A DNA stretch of 5,277 nt from an uncultured Selenomonas sp. GTDB lineage: Bacteria; Bacillota; Negativicutes; Selenomonadales; Selenomonadaceae. Shown piece by piece: positions 1 through 5,277 of the stretch. Position 1 is the stretch's first letter. Each line of letters begins with the position of its first letter. Location: positions 1 to 5,277 of the forward strand of contig CALJPB010000058.1 of the NCBI GenBank assembly GCA_937981305.1, in the 5' to 3' direction. The notes under the pieces were generated by a model that was given only the letters and a program-made list of their open reading frames with translations, did not search any database and was not told where the DNA came from. Made by a program: the position numbers and the translations under genes.

Positions 1-1731
1 GTGAAATATCACACTTCTTTCAGTGGCACGGATGCTGCGAACTATCGCTTTGTCGATGTGTCCGGCGGGGAGATCACCAAACCGTTGGAGACCGACAATA
101 ACACCATCGAGAAGCGCAAGCTGAACATCGGCTTTGACGGGCTTCCGAACGTCACAAAAGCATACGATACGGATACGAAGAATGATAAGATCACCGCACG
201 CATTACGGACGATCCGAACGGATCTGCGCGTAAGGTGCTACAGCGGGACAACGTTCATGTCTTTGGCGATCGCCTCACCCAACTGAACCATACGAATATC
301 CAGAGCGACTACGGTGAGGGGAAGACGGATCAGACGTTCCGGTCCGATCCAAACGCAGGTCGCAAGGATGTCCAGTATCGTGGCGTTGGCAAGGCGCTTC
401 GCAACATCCTTGGCGACTATGCCGATAACTACGAGACCGTTCCGGACAACGCATACAGCGACGGAGCAATCACAAAGGCGGATGTCTCCAGGAACGAATT
501 TGATCCCAACTTTACGCACGCACATAAGGAGTATGATGGTACATCCGACGTGCAGAACCTTGACAAGCGGTATGACAAGGAGCGTAGTTTCTGGAACGCT
601 CATGAGCTGGATAAATCCAATATCGAGTCTCTTACAGGCTCGTACAGAGGAACTTCGTCAAAGAGAGGGAAGGATGTCGGTACAAACAAGATTGTTGACT
701 ACACGCTGAAACTCAGCAATCGGAACTTTAATTTTGTCGGTTGGGATGGGGTGATTCAGAAAGAGGGAACGGGCGATATTACCCCGCGCGAACTCACCGC
801 AGAGCATCTGCCGAAGCAGACGAAGGTCTACGACGGTACGAAGAACATCGCGAGTGTCGGCGACGACCTCGTGACGTTCCGCCACAAATCGGGAGCGAGC
901 GCATTCATCGACGGGGACAAGGTTCGGAACAGCTCCACAGCAACGTACGACGATGCGAATGTTGCATGGAAGAACGACGTGTGGAAGCAGGGGAGCGGGC
1001 AAGAGAGCGACAAGGATGTCAACTATGATCTGAAACTCTCCGGCGAGGATGCTGCCAACTACAAGATTGTGGACGGGAGCGGCACAGAGATACATACGCT
1101 CAAAGGCAAGAACAACGGCAAGATCATGGCGAAGGACATTCATCTGAAAGCCGATTCGCAGACACGTTGGATCAATGAGGGACTGCCCGACAGCTACTCA
1201 GGTACGCCGATGGGCAGCAATCTCGGACGAAAGGACGTTCCGGAGCTGGTGCCGGGCGAAGTTCTCCCGGGACAGATCGAATACAGCTCGCCGAATGCGC
1301 GTCTGCGCTGGGGCGACTACGCCATCAACGGGACATATCGTGCGCCGAACGCAGGGACGCGTTACCAACTGCCCGACGGAACATGGACGACGCAGTCGTT
1401 TGCGGGCGGGGACGGCGATGCCGTTTCGCGCAACTACCGCTTTGTCCAAGACCCTGCGAATGCGACCGCGTTCCATATGGGTCCCTACGTCCCGGACAAT
1501 CAGTACTACAAGGCACTCACGCAGACGAGCAAGATGCTCCCCAATGAGTACGCCTATGAGCACGCCACTCTCGACTACCGCAGCCACTTCGGCCGCGATG
1601 TCGAGGCAGAGATCGCCACTGCGCCGCCCTCGATCAATGTGATCTATGACGGCACCGACGTGACCCGCGCCGGTATCCACGTCACCGATGACACGGTATA
1701 TACCATCGTGAATGAAGTGTTCGGCGCATGA
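1..1731 (+). CDS. YDG-repeat filamentous adhesin, C-terminal part (5' end outside window)
   Basis: This is the C-terminal 576 residues of a large repeat protein, probably a secreted or surface adhesin of the two-partner-secretion (TpsA/FHA-like) kind. Repeat units follow the YDG pattern: an opening strand, a K-x-YDGT turn, and a closing 'YxLxxSGxDAANYxxVD' block. Closing blocks are at residues 6-19 (SFSGTDAANYRFVD), 138-147 (GDYADNYETV), 233-247 (DYTLKLSNRNFNFVG) and 342-358 (YDLKLSGEDAANYKIVD). YDG turns are at 55-56 (degenerate, AYDTDT), 178-181 and 277-280. Residues ~377-576 differ: a SYSGTPMGSNLG stretch near 398, then a region without clear repeats, ending with another YDGTDVT at 549-554. 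There is no LPXTG motif, hydrophobic anchor, SLH domain or visible beta-barrel, which fits release or outer-membrane-partner tethering. The GTG at base 1 is not a credible start: the protein opens in mid-repeat and has no signal peptide. Family call fairly sure; ligand and export route are inferred. Confidence 0.8.
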   Translation: MKYHTSFSGTDAANYRFVDVSGGEITKPLETDNNTIEKRKLNIGFDGLPNVTKAYDTDTKNDKITARITDDPNGSARKVLQRDNVHVFGDRLTQLNHTNIQSDYGEGKTDQTFRSDPNAGRKDVQYRGVGKALRNILGDYADNYETVPDNAYSDGAITKADVSRNEFDPNFTHAHKEYDGTSDVQNLDKRYDKERSFWNAHELDKSNIESLTGSYRGTSSKRGKDVGTNKIVDYTLKLSNRNFNFVGWDGVIQKEGTGDITPRELTAEHLPKQTKVYDGTKNIASVGDDLVTFRHKSGASAFIDGDKVRNSSTATYDDANVAWKNDVWKQGSGQESDKDVNYDLKLSGEDAANYKIVDGSGTEIHTLKGKNNGKIMAKDIHLKADSQTRWINEGLPDSYSGTPMGSNLGRKDVPELVPGEVLPGQIEYSSPNARLRWGDYAINGTYRAPNAGTRYQLPDGTWTTQSFAGGDGDAVSRNYRFVQDPANATAFHMGPYVPDNQYYKALTQTSKMLPNEYAYEHATLDYRSHFGRDVEAEIATAPPSINVIYDGTDVTRAGIHVTDDTVYTIVNEVFGA

Positions 1732-1754
1732 AGGAAAATTGAATCGTATGATGC

Positions 1755-1795
1755 AAATGCCCCCCATCGACGGAGAATGTCGATGGGGGGCATTT
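1755..1795. terminator. Bidirectional intrinsic terminator between convergent genes
   Basis: A perfect 17-bp inverted repeat (1755-1771 pairs with 1779-1795) encloses a 7-base loop. The stem core is six G-C pairs in a row followed by ATCGAC, with an AAAT/ATTT base. In the plus direction the stem runs into TTTATCTT, a reasonable U-rich tail. In the minus direction the U-rich part is mainly the stem base itself (ATTTGCAT), so termination may be weaker. It lies between the stop of the adhesin gene (1731) and the stop of the glycohydrolase gene (1794-1796), the expected place for a shared terminator. Confidence 0.9.
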
Positions 1796-3356
1796 ATCTT
1801 ATGCAGCGTTTTAGTTGTTCAACCATAGACGGATGCAGGCGTAATTTCTTCGCAATTTTCTCAGGCGTAAGGGTGTTTTCCAGCAGCAGAGCGACGGCAT
1901 CGAGAATCTTTCCACAGGTAATTTTTTTGTTGAAAACAGGATCCTCGCGCAGGGCTGTGATTCCTTCTTTTGAGAGGCTAAAGATAGGAGGTGTCTCCGT
2001 AGGAGCAAATTCTGTCGACGGGTTGTCTTTTTCGATCCATGCCGTATGCTGTGGCATATCCGTCGTTGGCTGTGCAGACCGATTCTTATGGGGCTGATCC
2101 CTTCGGTACAGGGTTTGTCCCAAGGCTGTTCTCCACTTCGAAATTGTTTTATCTGTTGAAGTATCTTCAACGAGGATCGGCTTCATCTTTCCGATCGGGC
2201 TGCTTTGCCATTCGTCTTCTTCTTTTTCGAGTGCGATGGTTTCCGCCTTTACAAGTTCCTTCCCGTTCTCTGACAAAAGGAGATCTGCAATATGCAGCAG
2301 ACAGGTGTAGTCCTGGACTTCCAACCATTCCGGCAAAAGCCAGTCCATGCCGTTCAGCATACCCAATAAGCCGCCTGTTATGGAGGCGATGGTATCGGTG
2401 TCTGCGCCGTGGGAGAAAGCGGGGACTTTCATGCCTAAGACGGGGTTGGAGGCATACTTGGTGCTTAGATACAGAGCCGCGAGTATGGTAACGTCTCCCG
2501 CTCCGCTTGCTTTTCCAAAACAATCCAGTCGCGCAAGGATGTCACGATCGTTCATAAATGCGCCTTTTGGCAGTTCTTTGAGAAGCATTGCAAGCTGATT
2601 CGTCATGCGTGTGCAGGTGATTTCCCATTCTGTACGAAAATCATGTTCCCCATATGGCGGTGCAGTGATGATCCAATCATCGAATATATGAAAGTTCGTA
2701 AGTTCGCCCCAATGACATTTTCCGTCAAGTACAGCTTGTATCAGTTCTCCACGTTTTAGATCGGTTTTTTTTCGCAAAAGATGGTTCAGTGCGAAGGCGT
2801 AGCACAGAGCGCCTAAAAATGCACGCGGATGACCGTGTGTGATCATGGTGTTTCGAAAGACATCAATCATCAGCGGTGCAATATTGTTGTTTGCGGCATT
2901 GGCTATGACATGAGGCAGGATACGCATGGCGGCACCGTTTCCGCCCGCATTGAAATAATCCCGCTTTTTACCGGATTCCCATAATTTATAGTTGCTTTTG
3001 ATTTTGTAGAAGCGCGCTGCCGTTAATACGGCTCTTCCGCCCCCGCGCTGGTAATTCAGCCAGAATGGAAGTTCCTGTTTCATAAAAAAGACTTCCCAAT
3101 TTCCTGCAATGATGCTGCGGGCGACCGATAAGGTCAGTTGTGTATCATCGCTGTATTCTCCCGGTAAGATGGTTTCACTCTGATACGTGGGCGCGTTTCC
3201 TTTGCGTACCCATTCGATAAAATGTGTACTTACTGTTCCTGTCAACCCCTGTGTTTTTGACGGGCGTTCGTTCGGCCAGCCAAGTGCATCGCCGACTGCG
3301 GTGGCAAGCAGAGCGCCTTTGCATTTTTCGGCAATTGTTGGAATAGATGGCGTCAT
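1794..3356 (-). CDS. ADP-ribosylglycohydrolase (DraG/ARH family) with C-terminal HTH-like extension
   Basis: This 520-residue protein has an ADP-ribosylglycohydrolase core at about residues 10-365. Family signatures in order: GALLATAVGDALGWPNE (14-30), SDDT (69-72, the TDDT metal motif), GGNGAAMR (138-145), THGHP (173-177) and HGADTDT (316-322). In DraG and ARH enzymes the DD and DTD aspartates hold two metal ions and the enzyme hydrolyses ADP-ribose from its target, so this copy looks catalytically intact. Residues ~366-520 exceed the usual ~300-residue family length: a charged, proline-containing linker, then FSLSKEGITALRED (459-472) and a helix-turn-helix-like segment (LTPEKIAKKLRLHPSMVEQL, 496-515). 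The start at 3356 is chosen over an ATG at 3431 because GGAGGGG lies 7 bases upstream and conserved sequence begins just after it; the longer form would overlap darT by 74 bases. As last gene of the operon directly behind DarT, it is the likely antidote; its substrate (ADP-ribosylated DNA or protein) is inferred. Confidence 0.88.
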   Translation of the reverse strand: MTPSIPTIAEKCKGALLATAVGDALGWPNERPSKTQGLTGTVSTHFIEWVRKGNAPTYQSETILPGEYSDDTQLTLSVARSIIAGNWEVFFMKQELPFWLNYQRGGGRAVLTAARFYKIKSNYKLWESGKKRDYFNAGGNGAAMRILPHVIANAANNNIAPLMIDVFRNTMITHGHPRAFLGALCYAFALNHLLRKKTDLKRGELIQAVLDGKCHWGELTNFHIFDDWIITAPPYGEHDFRTEWEITCTRMTNQLAMLLKELPKGAFMNDRDILARLDCFGKASGAGDVTILAALYLSTKYASNPVLGMKVPAFSHGADTDTIASITGGLLGMLNGMDWLLPEWLEVQDYTCLLHIADLLLSENGKELVKAETIALEKEEDEWQSSPIGKMKPILVEDTSTDKTISKWRTALGQTLYRRDQPHKNRSAQPTTDMPQHTAWIEKDNPSTEFAPTETPPIFSLSKEGITALREDPVFNKKITCGKILDAVALLLENTLTPEKIAKKLRLHPSMVEQLKRCIR

Positions 3357-3357
3357 T

Positions 3358-4041
3358 TTAGTACCCCTCCGAAGGATTATATATGTACTCTTTGGGAACA
3401 AGCCCTTTTTTAACCTGCGCGCTCCATGCACTGCTCATTATATCGGGGGCGATGCTGATCGGGCGCGGAGCATCGGCTGTGTTCATCTCCTGCAAAGCAT
3501 CAACGCGCTTCGCAAGCGCCACATCGTTTACCGCGATTCCGATGATAAATCGACGTGGGATATTATGATGGATCAATATTTCTGCTTGTCCGTCGGTGGG
3601 GCAGGAGGGAAGCATGGTCTTTGGTCGGGGGTATTTGAAGGTGGGGACGGTATCGGCAAAGATGGCGTCGATTTCCTCCATGCGATCATGAATGTATTTC
3701 CCGTGCTCCGCACTCGCGTTGCCGGGGGAAAATTTTGCAGATTTGCAGTTTAATATCGTTGGAGAAATGTATAGGACGACCCAGTCCCGAAAGAGTCTGT
3801 CCGTATTTCTTTGTCTCGCTCCTTCCAGAAACCACGAGTTTGGATACTGTATGGAACAGCATACATATTCCGTTGAACCGTCATATCTGTTTTCGTCGAT
3901 GGTATCTTTTACATCCGCTGTGATGGCGGCAGTAGCTAATATGCCTTCCTCGGAACTCAGGATGATTGGCAGTTTTTGAAATTTGGTGAAGTGACATAGA
4001 CGGGTTACGTTGCGCTGTTGCAGAATATCAAAGGCATTCAT
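3358..4041 (-). CDS. DarT-family (DUF4433-type) ADP-ribosyltransferase, putative toxin
   Basis: This complete 227-residue protein has the size and motif order of DarT enzymes, which transfer ADP-ribose from NAD+ to bases in DNA. Visible are the N-terminal LCHFTKFQKLPIIL (15-28; usual pattern YHFTxxxNLxxIL), the beta-strand VVLYISPTIL (88-97), SPGNAS (105-110, like the family's TDGNA segment) and QAEILIHHNIP (152-162), whose E154 matches the catalytic glutamate position. The central piece CCSIQYPNSWFLEGA (61-75) replaces the more usual 'PFYFxPRNPML' type block, so this belongs to a divergent DarT branch and target base preference cannot be assumed. Its ATG overlaps the helicase stop as ATGA, and the glycohydrolase gene follows after one base, so the three proteins are probably made together. 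A DarT followed by a de-ADP-ribosylating enzyme is the expected toxin-antidote arrangement. Family assignment is good; toxicity and DNA target are inferred from relatives. Confidence 0.83.
   Translation of the reverse strand: MNAFDILQQRNVTRLCHFTKFQKLPIILSSEEGILATAAITADVKDTIDENRYDGSTEYVCCSIQYPNSWFLEGARQRNTDRLFRDWVVLYISPTILNCKSAKFSPGNASAEHGKYIHDRMEEIDAIFADTVPTFKYPRPKTMLPSCPTDGQAEILIHHNIPRRFIIGIAVNDVALAKRVDALQEMNTADAPRPISIAPDIMSSAWSAQVKKGLVPKEYIYNPSEGY
3364..3370 (-). promoter_or_regulatory. Ribosome binding site that fixes the glycohydrolase start
   Basis: On the minus strand GGAGGGG lies 7 bases upstream of the ATG at 3356-3354, inside the last codons of the DarT gene. It is the strongest Shine-Dalgarno in the operon. 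It supports a 520-residue glycohydrolase rather than the 545-residue reading from 3431, and suggests that the putative antidote is translated efficiently. Confidence 0.8.
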
Positions 4042-5225
4042 CCGAGTTCATCTCCGTTGATGCGTTCATAGCTCGAAGCTGTTTGGGGAAACAAGGGGGA
4101 TAAGGTGTCATGATATGTCATATACAGACCATATTTTGAGCGTGTCGCGCCAACATAGAGCAGTTTCAGTTCATCCGAAAATGCTTCTTCTTTCGATATG
4201 GCATCCTCGACAACATTGGGATCGGGCAGAACGTCATCCTCTAAATTTGGAAGAAATACGTGGTCAAACTCCAAGCCTTTTGAGGCATGAAAGGTCGTTA
4301 AGAAAATCCCGTTGTCATAGGTGACGTTCGTCAGATATTTGTCAATAATGACGAAACGCGCGTTTGTGTTTTCCAGCAGTCTCTTAAATTTGTTGCGTGC
4401 GGATATTGTGCGGCAAATGACGGCGACCGAGGATAACTGTCCGAGTTCGATCGACTGCTTTACGATCCACTGAAATTCACTGGTTCGATCTGCAAATTTG
4501 ATGAGAAGCGGCTTCGGTCCCTCTGCGAGAGAGGGCAGGGGATTGATCATGTCCTCGCTTTTCTGCCAATAGGCACTCTCTGTTATGTCCTTTGCGAAAT
4601 CTGTGACTGCCCCGGAGTTTCGGTAGTTGGCATCAAATGACCATACCTTATTTGTTTTGATGCCGGAATCACGCCAGGAGAGACGACTTCCATAAATTTG
4701 CTGGGCGACATCTCCAAAGAATGTAAAAGATCCGTCGGGTGCAGCCAAGGCGACCAGCGAGCGGATCATTGTCGGCGACAAGTCCTGTCCCTCATCGACA
4801 ATGATATGCCTGTAGAGACGCTCGGATGAATCTTCCTGCAGGTCTTTGCAGACATGAAAGGCGATATCATCCCAATCGTACCGCATTCCGGATGCGGTAC
4901 GCGAAGCGATATACTTTTCATAGGCCATATACGTCCATTTCCTGTTTTTTCGCGCAAGATAAGCGCCGGAACGACCAATACGTTCGCTTCCTTCATATTC
5001 TTCAAAATCATTAAAGCCAAATTTTTCTATGAATGAAATTTCGTCGACGAAGAATTGCGTGGGACGTTTGAAGGTGCTTTCTTTTGCATACTTTTTGCGC
5101 AGTTCGGTCAATACTTCCTCGACCAGTGTATATGTCTCTTTGGAATCGGCGATTTTTGTACCTCTGGGCCACTTCCCGCGCGCGTGCAGGTATTGATAAG
5201 CAACTCGCGAAGCAATTGGCAGCAC
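4038..5225 (-). CDS. UvrD/Rep-like SF1 DNA helicase, N-terminus (motifs I and Ia) missing
   Basis: Numbered from the GTG at 5225 (395 residues), the protein carries the later motifs of UvrD/Rep-type 3'-5' helicases in order: motif II IIVDEGQD (141-148), motif III FFGDVAQQIYGSR (169-181), motif IV-like WSFDANYRN (195-203), motif V FLTTFHASKGLEFDHVFLPN (308-327) and motif VI LLYVGATRSKYGLYM (355-369). The Walker A loop (motif I) and motif Ia, which should precede this part, are absent. About 105 residues separate motifs IV and V, so the 2B domain is small, and the protein ends shortly after motif VI with no nuclease domain. The GTG start lacks a Shine-Dalgarno and the frame closes upstream at a TAA (5267-5265), so the true gene is probably longer and cut at or near the right edge. 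Without motif I the piece shown could not hydrolyse ATP. It is the first visible gene of the helicase-DarT-glycohydrolase operon; the promoter is not in view. Confidence 0.8.
   Translation of the reverse strand: MLPIASRVAYQYLHARGKWPRGTKIADSKETYTLVEEVLTELRKKYAKESTFKRPTQFFVDEISFIEKFGFNDFEEYEGSERIGRSGAYLARKNRKWTYMAYEKYIASRTASGMRYDWDDIAFHVCKDLQEDSSERLYRHIIVDEGQDLSPTMIRSLVALAAPDGSFTFFGDVAQQIYGSRLSWRDSGIKTNKVWSFDANYRNSGAVTDFAKDITESAYWQKSEDMINPLPSLAEGPKPLLIKFADRTSEFQWIVKQSIELGQLSSVAVICRTISARNKFKRLLENTNARFVIIDKYLTNVTYDNGIFLTTFHASKGLEFDHVFLPNLEDDVLPDPNVVEDAISKEEAFSDELKLLYVGATRSKYGLYMTYHDTLSPLFPQTASSYERINGDELG
4052..4055 (-). promoter_or_regulatory. Weak ribosome binding site of the DarT gene, with ATGA stop-start overlap
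   Basis: GGAG on the minus strand lies 10 bases before the DarT ATG (4041-4039). That ATG shares bases with the helicase stop TGA (4040-4038). The modest Shine-Dalgarno at long spacing plus the 4-base overlap suggests that DarT translation depends largely on ribosomes finishing the helicase. Confidence 0.6.
4877..4901. repeat. Perfect 10-bp inverted repeat inside the helicase gene
   Basis: CGTACCGCAT (4877-4886) is matched by its exact reverse complement at 4892-4901, with a 5-base spacer TCCGG. It lies in the coding sequence around the RTASGMRYDW residues (109-118) and is not followed by a T-run on either strand, so it is not an evident terminator. It could be a chance palindrome, an mRNA hairpin or a protein-binding site. 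Confidence 0.5.
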
Positions 5226-5277
5226 TTGGTGTGAAAAAAATTGCCGCTGCGCCGGGTACGATGTTTAATCCGGAATT
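5183..5277 (+). other. Coding-like plus-strand stretch at the right edge; possible foreign gene fragment or assembly join
   Basis: In the plus-strand frame starting at 5183 the last 31 codons read without a stop and look protein-like: an Ala/Lys/Leu-rich helix (IDKQLAKQLAALG) followed by GVKKIAAAPGTMFNPE. Over the same bases the minus-strand helicase frame hits a TAA at 5267-5265 and shows no helicase motif. The plus frame stays open leftward into the helicase gene, where it is probably only antisense sequence. I do not recognise the protein family. The pattern fits a junction at about 5180-5230 between the helicase gene and an unrelated plus-strand gene, made by deletion, insertion or mis-assembly. 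The exact breakpoint is not visible. Confidence 0.35.

Noticed and set aside
1..3. The GTG at base 1 as the true start of the adhesin gene.
   Set aside because: The protein opens in the middle of a YDG repeat with no signal peptide, and no upstream sequence is available; the gene almost certainly continues to the left.
1198..1767. A 189-codon open frame on the minus strand opposite the end of the adhesin gene.
   Set aside because: It is antisense to a well-supported repeat protein, has no recognisable domain, and would cross the terminator hairpin; the same holds for the minus-strand frame at 658-1143.
3357..3431. A longer glycohydrolase starting at the ATG at 3431 (25 extra residues).
   Set aside because: It would overlap the DarT gene by 74 bases, the extra residues do not look like family sequence, and the ATG at 3356 has a strong, well-spaced Shine-Dalgarno.
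3187..3753. A 188-codon plus-strand open frame across the DarT/glycohydrolase junction.
   Set aside because: It is opposite two genes with clear family motifs and its protein has no recognisable features; the plus-strand frame at 2039-2491 was rejected on the same ground.
4038..5225. The helicase as GajB of a Gabija defence system.
   Set aside because: GajB is also a compact UvrD-like helicase, but Gabija needs the OLD-type nuclease GajA, and the neighbours here are DarT and an ADP-ribosylglycohydrolase.
1..5277. tRNA or rRNA genes, CRISPR arrays, insertion-sequence ends.
   Set aside because: No regularly spaced direct repeats, transposase motifs, terminal inverted repeats or RNA-gene signatures were seen; nearly all of the window is taken up by the four coding regions.

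Overview
The window looks like a piece of a Negativicutes genome (Selenomonas or a relative). The inference rests on a large, secreted-looking YDG-repeat adhesin of the filamentous-haemagglutinin (two-partner secretion) style, which is common in these outer-membrane-bearing Firmicutes, together with strong GGAGG-type ribosome binding sites and mid-range GC. The species cannot be settled from the sequence alone.

Layout. Positions 1-1731 (+) are the 3' end of a long adhesin gene whose 5' part lies outside the window. It carries three recognisable YDG-type repeat units, the tail of another, and a distinct C-terminal region. A perfect 17-bp hairpin (1755-1795) sits between this gene and a convergent minus-strand operon and can serve as terminator for both. 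The operon reads right to left: a UvrD/Rep-like superfamily 1 helicase (4038-5225, N-terminus missing), a DarT-family ADP-ribosyltransferase (3358-4041), and a DraG/ARH-type ADP-ribosylglycohydrolase with a C-terminal extension (1794-3356). Helicase and DarT overlap by ATGA. DarT and the glycohydrolase are separated by one base, and a strong Shine-Dalgarno lies inside the end of darT.

How the genes fit together. DarT enzymes use NAD+ to ADP-ribosylate DNA bases and act as toxins and phage-defence effectors; their usual partner DarG removes the mark with a macrodomain. Here the adjacent gene encodes a hydrolase of an unrelated fold (ARH/DraG), and the first gene encodes a DNA translocase. The simplest model is a three-gene defence or toxin-antidote cassette: the helicase senses or exposes DNA, DarT modifies it, and the ARH protein reverses the modification or protects the host. 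Each family assignment rests on visible motifs; the joint function is inference.

The right edge is suspicious. The helicase reading frame lacks motifs I and Ia, meets a stop at 5265-5267, and has no ribosome binding site at its only early start. The last ~95 bases instead read well as coding sequence on the plus strand. This suggests a truncated helicase, a rearrangement, or a chimeric assembly join.
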